Counted from the first letter of the stretch, positions 29,562-36,370 are shown. The stretch: 64,000 nucleotides of DNA from Mesorhizobium sp. NZP2298 (GCF_013170825.1 NZ_CP033365.1:7204001-7268000), one strand, 5' to 3'. Notes: generated from the sequence alone by a model not told the origin. Program-made: numbers and translations.

Positions 29562-29650
29562 GCTCTTTCTCCACCCTGCGGACCTGGTCCGAAAAGCCCC
29601 CGAATTCATGTCAGGGCAGCATGCGGACCCGTGTTGGAGTCGGGATAGCA

Positions 29651-29680
29651 AAAATTGACGTTTGCGTAAACGTCAATTTT
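29651..29680. promoter_or_regulatory. Operator palindrome before the fatty-acid operon
   Basis: AAAATTGACGTTT and AAACGTCAATTTT form 13-bp perfect arms around GCGT. The core resembles, from memory, sites of LiuR-type MerR regulators of acyl-CoA degradation. A related sequence lies before the MerR gene at 30453. Confidence 0.7.
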
Positions 29681-29761
29681 TTCGATGCGACAAGATTTCC
29701 GCCCTACCCAAGCCTGGTGAGCCTAGCCGCGCAACGTCGTGCGAGCCAGCGCCGAGGGATC

Positions 29762-29787
29762 AGAGAGAGAGAGAGAGAGAGAGAGAA
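29762..29787. repeat. AG dinucleotide repeat
   Basis: About 12 AG units in a row lie between the MerR gene terminator and the operon operator, about 200 bases upstream of the first acyl-CoA dehydrogenase. Nothing else coding is seen in 29562-29861. Confidence 0.8.
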
Positions 29788-29805
29788 GAGGCAGGTGCAC
29801 AAAGC

Positions 29806-29836
29806 GAAAAAGCCGCGTGGCAGAGCCACGCGGCTT
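29806..29836 (-). terminator. Terminator of the MerR gene
   Basis: AAGCCGCGTGGC and GCCACGCGGCTT form a 12-bp stem with a 3-base loop. On the minus strand it is followed by TTTTTCG. It lies 25 bases after the MerR stop, so the regulator and the operon are probably transcribed separately. Confidence 0.8.
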
Positions 29837-29861
29837 GATCGTGCCAGAACCGGCGGTTTGC

Positions 29862-30323
29862 TTAGCCTGCGACGCTCGCCTGCGGCGCTGTGCGCTCGGC
29901 CAGCATCTGGCGAACCGCCGACATCGAGCCTGAGAGCTCGTTGATGGCGTCATCGATCAGCGCCCGCTGCTTCTGCAAGCGGGCAAGCTGCTTCTCCGAC
30001 TTGTCCAGCGCCAGCCGCAGCTGCTTGGTGTTGGAACCGGTCGGATCGTAGAGATCCATCATCTGCTTGACGTCGCGCAGCGAGAACCCGACCTTGCGGC
30101 CAAGCAGGATCAGCTTCAGCCGAGCCTTGTCGCGGCGTGTGTAGAGACGGGTCGAACCGTCGCGCTGCGGGTTGAGCAGGCCCTTGTCTTCATAGAAACG
30201 CAGCGTACGCAGCGTCACGCCGTATTTCTTGGCCATTTCGCCGATGCGAACGAGATCCTCACCGGCTTCGACAGATACATTATTGGTATTGGCGGCGGTC
30301 TCGCCGGCCGAGATAAGCTTCAT
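29862..30323 (-). CDS. MerR-family regulator of the fatty-acid operon
   Basis: The 153-residue protein has an N-terminal MerR winged helix (IGEMAKKYGVTLRTLRFYEDKGLL), a second basic part (STRLYTRRDKARLKLI) and a C-terminal coiled coil. The C-terminus lacks the cysteines of metal sensors, which suits an acyl-CoA-type ligand. ATG 30323 is preferred because upstream codons look non-coding. Similar palindromes before this gene and before the acyl-CoA dehydrogenase suggest autoregulation and operon control. Confidence 0.85.
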   Translation of the reverse strand: MKLISAGETAANTNNVSVEAGEDLVRIGEMAKKYGVTLRTLRFYEDKGLLNPQRDGSTRLYTRRDKARLKLILLGRKVGFSLRDVKQMMDLYDPTGSNTKQLRLALDKSEKQLARLQKQRALIDDAINELSGSMSAVRQMLAERTAPQASVAG

Positions 30324-30452
30324 GGTCACTGGCTTTCCCCGTCTGGTGGCGTCGCGGTCCTGGACCATGCGTCGCCTGACTGGAAGCGGTGGCGTGCTTC
30401 CGGCCGTGGTTTCGACAAACAAAATCGCAAACAGCACACTCAAATGCGCCTT

Positions 30453-30467
30453 TTACGTTTACGTCAA
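30453..30467. promoter_or_regulatory. Second operator-like site, before the MerR gene
   Basis: TTACGTTTACGTCAA matches most of the operator at 29651 (ACGTTT...CGTCAA) and lies about 130 bases before the MerR start. This is consistent with autoregulation. The rest of 30324-30500 shows no gene. Confidence 0.5.
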
Positions 30468-30619
30468 TTCTATACCGATAGCCGCCTCATGACGCAAGGG
30501 GCGTTCTATGAAGGTGCTTTATGCCGCACCGCTGGCAGCGACAGCCAACTTCCTGCAACTTCTTAAGCTTGGTTAACGCGTTGTTAGCGTTGCTGAAAAA
30601 GTTAGATAGCAGGAACAAA

Positions 30620-30662
30620 GCGTTACGGGATGCGCGTTACCCCGCGTTACGGAGCGCGTTAG
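30620..30662. repeat. GCGTTAC direct repeats at the left prophage end
   Basis: GCGTTAC occurs at 30620, 30634 and 30644, with GCGTTAG at 30656. It returns at 31510 and 31519 just after the methyltransferase, and GCGTTG occurs twice near 30578-30592. Spacing is 9-14 bases. This suggests a bound protein (repressor, replication initiator or recombination factor) around this gene. Confidence 0.6.
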
Positions 30663-30663
30663 G

Positions 30664-31509
30664 ATGGAGAATTTTGACGTGATTGAACTGCACCAAGGCG
30701 ACTCTGCAAAGGTACTGGCAAGCCTGCCTGCGGCGAGCATTGACCTAACCGTGACGTCGCCACCTTACGACAATCTGCGCACATACAAGGGATACACATT
30801 CGACTTCGAAACCATCGCGCGAAACCTCTACCGTGTGACAAAAAGCGGAGGAGTGGTTGTCTGGAATGTAGGGGATGCAACGGTCGGCGGAAGCGAGACC
30901 GGAACGTCATTCCGGCAGGCGCTGTTTTTTAAAGACGTATGCGGCTTCAATCTGCACGACACAATGATCTGGAATAAGGGATGCTTCTCCGCCGTTGGGG
31001 CGCTCGCTGTTCGCTACGCTCCGGTATTCGAATACATGTTCGTGCTGAGCAAAGGAGCGCCAAAGACCTTCAACCCGATCAAAGACAAGCCTAACAAGTG
31101 GGCGGGAGACGTACGCAAACACGTCATGAACCGCCAAGCCGATGGGACGACCACACCAAGCAAGGGGTATGTTCTTGGTGCTTTTGGGCAGCGGTACAAC
31201 ATATGGGACATGCCGCCGCAGAGGCAGCGTGGCGAGAGTAAGCACCCTGCACCGTTTCCAGAATCGCTCGCTCGCGACCATATCCTGAGTTGGTCGAATC
31301 CTGGCGACGTCGTGCTGGATCCATTTCTAGGCAGCGGCACAACTGGCAAGATGGCAGTCGCGGCTGGCCGCAAGTTTGTGGGTATCGAGATAAGCGACGA
31401 GTATCTAGCCATCGCTCGCCAGCGCATTTGCGGCCCCGTTGTTGCTCCGCAACAGCCAGCCGCAGATAATGACAATCACTTGCCGGACCTATTCGCCCTC
31501 ACAGCCTAA
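30664..31509 (+). CDS. Phage site-specific DNA methyltransferase (orphan)
   Basis: The 281-residue protein has the amino-methyltransferase catalytic motif TSPPYD near residue 35 and the SAM-binding FxGxG motif as DPFLGSGTTG near residue 220, the beta-class order that modifies adenine-N6 or cytosine-N4. No restriction gene is adjacent, so it is probably an orphan enzyme protecting phage DNA or regulating genes. GCGTTAC repeats lie on both sides. The ATG is at 30664, directly after the repeat array. Confidence 0.88.
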   Translation: MENFDVIELHQGDSAKVLASLPAASIDLTVTSPPYDNLRTYKGYTFDFETIARNLYRVTKSGGVVVWNVGDATVGGSETGTSFRQALFFKDVCGFNLHDTMIWNKGCFSAVGALAVRYAPVFEYMFVLSKGAPKTFNPIKDKPNKWAGDVRKHVMNRQADGTTTPSKGYVLGAFGQRYNIWDMPPQRQRGESKHPAPFPESLARDHILSWSNPGDVVLDPFLGSGTTGKMAVAAGRKFVGIEISDEYLAIARQRICGPVVAPQQPAADNDNHLPDLFALTA

Positions 31510-31543
31510 GCGTTACGGCGCGTTACCGGTGGCGCTTGTGGGC

Positions 31544-31572
31544 TTGACGTGGTGGCCAATGGCCACTATATG
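31544..31572 (+). promoter_or_regulatory. Strong phage promoter with operator in its spacer
   Basis: TTGACG at 31544 and TATATG at 31567 are separated by exactly 17 bases. The spacer holds the perfect inverted repeat GTGGCC-AAT-GGCCAC (31552-31566). It lies 28 bases before the small-gene block starting at 31600. A repressor binding here would block RNA polymerase. Confidence 0.7.
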
Positions 31573-31599
31573 TGACGTATCGAAACGGGAGATACGGAC

Positions 31600-31779
31600 A
31601 TGGCAAACCCCAACAGAGCGGCAGCAGAACATCGCAGGCGTGTCGGTCGCGACCCCAAGGCCGTTGCCGCCGTTGCGGAGCGCATGTCCAAGGACGAAAT
31701 GGTTCAGGACATGGGCAAGTTTCAGCGAGGCGAAATGTCGGCTGAAAAGTTCATGGCCAAGTGGCAGCCGAAGGAATGA
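31600..31779 (+). CDS. Small basic phage protein, 59 residues
   Basis: The protein begins MANPNRAAAEHRRRVGRDPK and ends with a Met- and Lys-rich helical part (MSAEKFMAKWQPKE). ACGGGAGATAC before the ATG is a good ribosome site, and the gene is the first behind the strong promoter. The basic N-terminus might bind nucleic acid, but I recognise no family. Confidence 0.6.
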   Translation: MANPNRAAAEHRRRVGRDPKAVAAVAERMSKDEMVQDMGKFQRGEMSAEKFMAKWQPKE

Positions 31780-31819
31780 CACAATCGTGCCGCTCTCGGG
31801 TATTTGGAAAGGGAATAAG

Positions 31820-32296
31820 ATGACTGACATTCAGAACGCCCCGCTACCTTGGACACACGACAAGGCAGTCGGCTATATCAATGACGCCAACGGCAAGCAC
31901 CTGATCAATTGCGCTCGCGCCGTTCTGGCGCGGTCTTCTGGAATGGCTGAGTTCGGCGACAGAGTGACCGTTGCTGTCAATATGCATGAGGCGCTGGTGA
32001 CTGCGTTGAGCGAAGCGATATCCCACTTCGACACGCCGCGAATGATGCCTCCAGAGACGCGCGCCGTTTTGGACAAGATGCACGCCGCACTAGACATGAT
32101 TCCTAGTGATGGCGGCACGCCGTGCGCCTCGCTTCCGACACTCGAAGATGCTGCCAACGCAGCTCGCATTCTGCTTCTTTGCAATGGACACGATCTGTCA
32201 ACGTGGACAGACGACATGTGGCCAAGCGATGATATGCAGGAGGCGTTGAAATCTATCGCTAGTCATGCGAACCAACCCAACGCACAAGTAGCATGA
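31820..32296 (+). CDS. Phage protein of unknown function, 158 residues
   Basis: The product starts MTDIQNAPLPWTHDKAVGYI and contains a region typical of small phage proteins with 'DANGKHLINCARAVLA' and a helical C-terminal half. AAAGGGAATAAG precedes the ATG. Its last four bases overlap the next start (ATGA), so the two are coupled. Function not recognised. Confidence 0.65.
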   Translation: MTDIQNAPLPWTHDKAVGYINDANGKHLINCARAVLARSSGMAEFGDRVTVAVNMHEALVTALSEAISHFDTPRMMPPETRAVLDKMHAALDMIPSDGGTPCASLPTLEDAANAARILLLCNGHDLSTWTDDMWPSDDMQEALKSIASHANQPNAQVA

Positions 32297-32520
32297 CACC
32301 CACCGAATACCGGGCCACGCTCAAGCGGCTCGGTCTATCGCATAATCGCGCGGCACCGCTGTTGGGTGTCGACCTTAGAACCAGCAAGCGGTGGTCTAGC
32401 GGCGAACGTGCCATACCCCCACCCCTAGCCCGCCTGCTCGCCTACATCGAGAAATACGGTGTGGAACTTGCCAGGGAATTTGTGGAAAGGGAGAAAGACG
32501 ATGGGCTGGAAAAAGATTGA
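32293..32520 (+). CDS. Small helix-turn-helix protein
   Basis: The 75-residue protein has YRATLKRLGLSHNRAAPLLG, then VDLRTSKRWSSGERAIPPP, a pattern of the Cro/XRE-like fold with the recognition helix around residues 25-40. It is probably a DNA-binding regulator of the phage early region. It is coupled to the preceding gene by ATGA and overlaps the next gene by 20 bases. Confidence 0.7.
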   Translation: MTPTEYRATLKRLGLSHNRAAPLLGVDLRTSKRWSSGERAIPPPLARLLAYIEKYGVELAREFVEREKDDGLEKD

Positions 32521-32734
32521 TAGCGCACCAAAGGACGGCAGCATCATTCGAGTTAAGCGCATATACGAAGGTAGCGTCGTATACGACGGACCTGCTGCAT
32601 GGCGAACCGTGCGCTTCGATTCATTGACCGACCCTCTCACAGGGCAGCAGTACGCCGAAGCTGAGCACGCTACGGGCTGGATGCGCGTCGACAGCGAGCA
32701 TCGCGTACCGGAGCCTACGCACTGGTTCGCCTAG
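32501..32734 (+). CDS. Phage protein with WKKIDSAPKDG motif, 77 residues
   Basis: The N-terminus MGWKKIDSAPKDGSIIRVK resembles a widespread family of small phage proteins that begin with a similar Trp-Ile-Asp-Ser-Ala-Pro pattern. The family's function is unknown. The ATG lies inside the preceding gene's end, with GGGAG 8-12 bases upstream. The protein ends PEPTHWFA. Confidence 0.65.
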   Translation: MGWKKIDSAPKDGSIIRVKRIYEGSVVYDGPAAWRTVRFDSLTDPLTGQQYAEAEHATGWMRVDSEHRVPEPTHWFA

Positions 32735-32788
32735 CTACGGGGTTGGGTTGGCGAAAGAGATGATGGCCGCAGAGGCCAAGGAGGAATA

Positions 32789-32992
32789 ATGGAAGACGAC
32801 AAGATTGACGATTTGATTTTTGCTCTTGGTGATCAAAATGAGACGCGGGAAACCATCGACGCGCTCGTGGCTGCGCTTGAGGACGCTCGCGACCACATCA
32901 TTGGCAGCACTGGCGCGAGAGAAGGCAGCGACAGCGCCGACGTCGTTCGTCGCATCGACGCCGCACTTGCGCTTGCGCGCGGAGGGAAGTGA
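32789..32992 (+). CDS. Small acidic phage protein, 67 residues
   Basis: The protein is acidic and helical (MEDDKIDDLIFALGDQNETR). AAGGAGGAATA before the ATG is a near-perfect ribosome site. Its stop overlaps the next start by one base (TGATG). I do not recognise a family. Confidence 0.6.
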   Translation: MEDDKIDDLIFALGDQNETRETIDALVAALEDARDHIIGSTGAREGSDSADVVRRIDAALALARGGK

Positions 32993-33102
32993 TGGACTGG
33001 GCATTAATCGGGAAGCTTCTGCTGATTTGTTTCATGGTCGGCGGCATGTCGCTTGTGTATTGGCTGCTGCATCCATCATGGCTGGAGGACGAAGACCAAT
33101 GA
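32992..33102 (+). CDS. Single-pass small membrane protein, 36 residues
   Basis: The protein MDWALIGKLLLICFMVGGMS and its continuation through VYWLLHPSW form one membrane span with an acidic tail (LEDEDQ). It overlaps both neighbours (TGATG and ATGA), so it is translated by coupling. Its role is unknown; such short spans can tune lysis or entry exclusion. Confidence 0.6.
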   Translation: MDWALIGKLLLICFMVGGMSLVYWLLHPSWLEDEDQ

Positions 33103-33278
33103 CCCTAGAATCCCTAGCCCGCACGATCGCCAAAGCCAGGCACGGCACGGACGAATTCTGGATACAGTTCATGCCGGCCGCAGAGGCTGCGGTGAGGGCT
33201 CTGGCAGATGCGGCAGAGAAGGAGATGTCCAGCGCCTACGTCTGGCTGGATGAAATTTTAGAGACTGCCGCTCCATAA
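33099..33278 (+). CDS. Small phage protein, 59 residues
   Basis: The protein starts MTLESLARTIAKARHGTDEF and is helical, ending SAYVWLDEILETAAP. ATGA coupling to the membrane-protein gene supports it. A terminator follows at once, marking the end of this early transcript. Function not recognised. Confidence 0.55.
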   Translation: MTLESLARTIAKARHGTDEFWIQFMPAAEAAVRALADAAEKEMSSAYVWLDEILETAAP

Positions 33279-33281
33279 CCT

Positions 33282-33305
33282 ACCCGTTTTGGCGGGTTTC
33301 TTTTT
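33282..33305 (+). terminator. Terminator of the first early block
   Basis: ACCCG-TTTTGG-CGGGT is followed by TTCTTTTT. It lies 3 bases after the last gene of the 31.6-33.3 kb block. Confidence 0.75.
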
Positions 33306-33350
33306 ATCCACCGCTAGGAATTTATTCACATGTGTGTTAGCTTCCCACGC

Positions 33351-33590
33351 ATGGAACTCACCGAACTCGTCACCGACAAATCCTATTGGGAAATCCGATT
33401 CGAGGACATCCCGCCAACAACGCAACTCGGCGCCCGCTGTGGGTGCTGCGGCCACGAAGCTCCGGTTGATTACGCCAGGCTGAAAACCAGATCCCAAGAA
33501 GCCTATCTGCGCTTTGCCGCCCGCTACGTCAGGTGCACGAAATGCCGCAACCTGTACCACAATCGGATATTCGTCTTTGCTAAAGTATAG
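33351..33590 (+). CDS. Small zinc-ribbon-like phage protein
   Basis: The 79-residue protein has two Cys pairs, CGCC followed by a His near residue 32 and CTKC near residue 62. This spacing suits a single zinc ribbon or treble-clef site. The N-terminus MELTELVTDKSYWEIRFEDI is a compact beta-rich segment. It starts just after the terminator of the previous block, so it probably has its own promoter. Function unknown. Confidence 0.6.
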   Translation: MELTELVTDKSYWEIRFEDIPPTTQLGARCGCCGHEAPVDYARLKTRSQEAYLRFAARYVRCTKCRNLYHNRIFVFAKV

Positions 33591-33968
33591 TTGCCGTTAA
33601 CTATCATTGTGTCGTTTGGGGCACAACCCTTGAAGCAATACTGGTCTGACCAGTTAGCCCTTGCGCACGTTAAGCAAATATAACAGTGTGTAACCGGGCT
33701 TGATAACCCGGCTTGAGATAGGCGCGAGACAGGCGCCGAATTGTGCGCCTGCTTGGCAGCGGCGCATCACCTGGCTTTGGCCGGGAGCGGTGCGCTATGT
33801 CCAAGCTCGTCTGGTTCCGGCCAGCGGCCAAAAGCCTCCGGCTCGTTCTCAACGGGTTATCAACTCCCGGCTTGCCCGCCACGAGGCAAGTCGACAAAGC
33901 ATTGAGATGCGGACTGGTGCGCTGTGTGTGCGTGCGCACCCAAAGGCAACAATAAAAGGTTTGGGATT
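33591..33968 (+). promoter_or_regulatory. Largely non-coding phage leader with palindromes
   Basis: This 378-base stretch holds a 15-base palindrome, ACTGGT-CTG-ACCAGT (33640-33654), a hairpin CCGGG...CCCGG near 33690-33706 and a repeated GAGA-AGGCGC motif near 33714-33735. A weak 52-codon frame at 33797-33955 (MSKLVWFRPAAKSLRL) has GGGAG upstream but odd composition. The rest looks regulatory, and no other gene is convincing. Confidence 0.45.
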
Positions 33969-34289
33969 ATGAACGCAATGGTAATGCCAGAAACGGCAAC
34001 CGAGGGCGGTGACGTCGGATGGAAGCAAGACGAAGATACTGATTGGCGATTCAAGCTAGGGCAGTGCGTATCGCATATTAGCCAAAACATGCCGTCGCTT
34101 GTGATGACGAGGGTACGCACAAGTCGCGGCGTAGAGGTCTACGGTGTTCGCTCCTTCGCAACCGTGGATCCGTGCAGAGATCGCATGATTTCCGGCGACA
34201 GCCTGATTGACGTCACACCAGGCAGCACACCGTGCCTGCAGTGCTTGCTGCATCAAACTGGTATGTGTCCTGGCGATAGGAAGGACTAG
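33969..34289 (+). CDS. Phage protein with C-terminal Cys motif, 106 residues
   Basis: The product starts MNAMVMPETATEGGDVGWKQ. Its middle part suggests a small beta-barrel (FKLGQCVSHI, VMTRVRTSRGVEVYGV), and it ends in CLQCLLHQTGMCPG, a possible metal site. It resembles small phage proteins with an SH3-like barrel. Function unknown. Confidence 0.6.
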   Translation: MNAMVMPETATEGGDVGWKQDEDTDWRFKLGQCVSHISQNMPSLVMTRVRTSRGVEVYGVRSFATVDPCRDRMISGDSLIDVTPGSTPCLQCLLHQTGMCPGDRKD

Positions 34290-34315
34290 CATTGCGGCCC
34301 GCCAGCCGCTTGCGG

Positions 34316-34333
34316 AGCTTGCTGTAGCAAGCT
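34316..34333. promoter_or_regulatory. Perfect inverted repeat before the 34361 gene
   Basis: AGCTTGCT-GT-AGCAAGCT has 8-bp arms and ends 28 bases before the start codon. It may be an operator or an mRNA hairpin. Confidence 0.4.
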
Positions 34334-34360
34334 ATAGGCCATGCGTGTTAATCGAGGGAC

Positions 34361-34774
34361 ATGCGCATGGCCGCCACTATCGACAAACTACGACCAGACC
34401 TTTTGACAAAGTCGGACGCCGAACTCGAGCGGCTGGCCGCAGAGATTGCTATGGCGCAAGCTGAGAAGAAGCGACTGGCTGATATCGCAGCCAAGGAAGA
34501 GCTAGCCGCAGAGGCGGCTACGCGCGTTGAGCGCGTGGTGGCTGACATCAAATGGCTTCATGACAATGGATTGCTGCCTGACCGGGTGGCGCAAGGCTTT
34601 AGCCGCGGCGATGGCATGTTCGTGCCTGGCATGATCCTGCGGGCGCCGACTGCGGAGTCGTTGGTCCCGCGAGCCGCCAAGCCGGCACGCGAAAAGAAGT
34701 TCCGTCGGCGGAAAGATCCGAAGACGGGCGAGTATGTGGCTAGCAAGGCTGCCAAGAAGGCTGGCGTGGCTTAA
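34361..34774 (+). CDS. Coiled-coil protein with basic tail, nucleoid-protein-like layout
   Basis: The 137-residue protein has an N-terminal coiled coil (SDAELERLAAEIAMAQAEKK) and a basic C-terminus with REKKFRRRKDPKTGEYV. This layout, and the KDPKTG motif, recall H-NS-type nucleoid proteins, but the usual C-terminal Trp region is missing. It could bind DNA as an oligomer. GAGGGAC precedes the ATG; a second ATG at 34367 is possible. It is convergent with the large minus-strand operon. Confidence 0.5.
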   Translation: MRMAATIDKLRPDLLTKSDAELERLAAEIAMAQAEKKRLADIAAKEELAAEAATRVERVVADIKWLHDNGLLPDRVAQGFSRGDGMFVPGMILRAPTAESLVPRAAKPAREKKFRRRKDPKTGEYVASKAAKKAGVA

Positions 34775-34776
34775 CG

Positions 34777-34810
34777 AAAAAGCCGCCACAACCTTTCGGA
34801 AGTGGCGGCG
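34777..34810 (-). terminator. Terminator of the minus-strand accessory operon
   Basis: GCCGCCAC and GTGGCGGC pair around AACCTTTCGGAA, with TTTTT following on the minus strand. The loop is the same as in the terminator at 43053, suggesting duplicated terminators within the phage. Confidence 0.75.
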
Positions 34811-34815
34811 CATGA

Positions 34816-34892
34816 TGAAACGGGCAGGATTCGAACCTGCTATCTAAGGCCGCCGAAGCGTCCCACGCTGTACCCGCCAAGCTCCACGTTTC
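34816..34892 (-). tRNA. tRNA-like element, anticodon not resolved
   Basis: The 77-base segment ends with a perfect T arm, GCAGG-TTCGAAT-CCTGC. Acceptor strands GAAACG and CGTTTC pair fully, with discriminator A and no encoded CCA. The middle does not give a normal anticodon arm. Instead GGACGC-TTCG-GCGGCC makes a stable UUCG hairpin where the anticodon should be. Weak alternatives would give anticodon CGG or TCG. It lies between the dNMP kinase stop and the operon terminator. It could be a degenerate phage tRNA or a tRNA mimic used in RNA processing. Confidence 0.4.
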
Positions 34893-34902
34893 ATCTTGGT
34901 TA

Positions 34903-35532
34903 TTATCCCCACCTCACCAGCGCTTCGTCAACCTTGCTGTAAAGCGCAAGTATGTCGCTCTCATTCGAAATCACAATGTCCGGAATGAAGTCCATGCGCT
35001 CCGACTCGTGCGCTCCGGCAAGCCCCCCGCGACCAATGATGCGGTAGATGTCGCCGCCCATCTTGCGCACTGTTGCCGCCTCATTCGGGAAGCGACAGTC
35101 GTCAACTACCACGCGGCCTCCGTCCTCGATGACCGCATTAGCTGCTGCACGCCACAGGCCAGTCCAGAACTCCTCGCCGATGATGTTGCGGCCCCACTCG
35201 GTGCCGATCGTCTGCATGGCGTAACGCGGTGTATGCCCGCAGAGCAAGTCGCACGGCACCTCCTTCAGGTCGCCTTCAATCTGCTTGGCGGATAGCCCTA
35301 GCGCGGCCATGGCGGCCTTCAGCGGCCCAGCAAAGCGGACGCGCGTGTAGCCGTGGATGTCTTGTAGATACTCAGCGACGGTGCTCTTGCCGCTGCCTGC
35401 TACGCCGCTAAGGGCGACGATGAGCGGGAGTTTGTCGACGTTGTGGTGATAGTGCGAGGCGGGGGGCGGCTTGACGTTATCGTTAGCTGGAATGAACCCC
35501 CAAGGCGTGTAAAATTCTGCAAAGCCGGTCAT
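34903..35532 (-). CDS. Deoxynucleoside monophosphate kinase
   Basis: The 209-residue protein has a P-loop, GVAGSGKST (residues 43-51), after an N-terminal extension and a phage dNMP-kinase-like body (VRFAGPLKAAMAALGLS, TEWGRNIIG, VVVDDCRFPNEA). It likely phosphorylates dNMPs so that host breakdown products feed phage DNA synthesis. The start at 35532 overlaps the upstream stop (ATGA). It is the last protein gene of the operon. Confidence 0.8.
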   Translation of the reverse strand: MTGFAEFYTPWGFIPANDNVKPPPASHYHHNVDKLPLIVALSGVAGSGKSTVAEYLQDIHGYTRVRFAGPLKAAMAALGLSAKQIEGDLKEVPCDLLCGHTPRYAMQTIGTEWGRNIIGEEFWTGLWRAAANAVIEDGGRVVVDDCRFPNEAATVRKMGGDIYRIIGRGGLAGAHESERMDFIPDIVISNESDILALYSKVDEALVRWG

Positions 35533-35972
35533 GCCGCCTCCTTCACAATCGTCTTGTCGAGAAGATAGCAGAGCGCGCGATTGTATTTCGCCATGCGCGT
35601 GGCGTAGTCTGGATCGTTGGCTGGCCGTCGGCTTGGATCCATGTTGTCGTTCAGGTCGGCAATCTTCACCATCTTGCCGATAGGGTTGGCCTTGGCGCGC
35701 GCGACGTAGTCGAAATAATCTTCGCCTTCGCGGCGAGTAACAGAGTCGACCGCCTCTATCACCTCGATGCTGAAGCCTCCATCGTGGATGTTGTACCATC
35801 CGAATGCGTCATCTTCTGCTACGTCATGCAGAACGCCAACGATGCGCGACACGTCATCGGTCTGCGCAAGCATGACGCGCAAAGGATGAAGGATATACGG
35901 CTCCCCGCTCTTATCGACTTGGCCTTCGTGTGCGCTCGCCGCCACCTGGATTGCCGTAGATAGACCCATCAC
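35529..35972 (-). CDS. Small HD-domain protein, alarmone hydrolase (SpoT/MESH1-like)
   Basis: The 147-residue protein matches the hydrolase domain of RelA/SpoT enzymes: AHEGQVDKSGEPYILHP (His15, His29), HDVAEDD (His49-Asp50, Glu53-Asp54) and KIADLNDN (Asp106), all metal-site positions. It lacks synthetase and regulatory domains, so it is a free-standing hydrolase. It could remove (p)ppGpp or a related alarmone during infection, or counter a toxic alarmone synthetase. It is coupled at both ends by ATGA. Confidence 0.78.
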   Translation of the reverse strand: MMGLSTAIQVAASAHEGQVDKSGEPYILHPLRVMLAQTDDVSRIVGVLHDVAEDDAFGWYNIHDGGFSIEVIEAVDSVTRREGEDYFDYVARAKANPIGKMVKIADLNDNMDPSRRPANDPDYATRMAKYNRALCYLLDKTIVKEAA

Positions 35973-36370
35973 TCAATCTCCACTTTCGTCTTCTCTCTCG
36001 ACGGCGCACGAACCGGCAGTTTCTTGCCACGGCGCGGACCTTCTGGTGCGTCGATGGTTCTTGTTGGATCTGCGGCGATCGACCGAAACACCGCAATCGT
36101 ATCCTTGACCAGCGGACGAAACCGCTTGGCGTTGTATGGTGCGTCTGGCTGACCCCATGCCTCACCAAATCCTGAGTTGACGCCCTCAAGCTTCACGCCA
36201 AGATAATCGCCAAAGACGTAGTGCGTAGCCATGCCTACCCACCGTAGACGATATATAGTGCCTTCCGTGATGTTGGCGTCCTTGACTGACGTGCCGTCGG
36301 CGAGCGGCACTTGATCGTCAATGCAGATGACTTCTTGGCCGGGGTATAGGTCGCTTCGGGATTCGGTCAT
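35969..36370 (-). CDS. Phage protein of unknown function, 133 residues
   Basis: The N-terminal half reads LYPGQEVICIDDQ and GTIYRLRWVG, a small beta-barrel pattern seen in many phage proteins. The C-terminal half is basic (APEGPRRGKKLPVRAPSRE). Both ends overlap neighbours by ATGA. No function can be assigned. Confidence 0.6.
   Translation of the reverse strand: MTESRSDLYPGQEVICIDDQVPLADGTSVKDANITEGTIYRLRWVGMATHYVFGDYLGVKLEGVNSGFGEAWGQPDAPYNAKRFRPLVKDTIAVFRSIAADPTRTIDAPEGPRRGKKLPVRAPSREKTKVEIE

Noticed and set aside
25392..29648. A plus-strand open frame of 1418 codons across the fatty-acid genes
   Set aside because: It is antisense to four well-recognised enzymes, is rich in His, Arg, Asp and Gly as expected for the reverse frame of GC-rich genes, and shows no known motif.
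33700..33972. A 90-codon frame in the early non-coding region
   Set aside because: Codon use and composition (Arg- and Ala-rich) look random, and palindromes cross it; only a weaker 52-codon frame here was mentioned.
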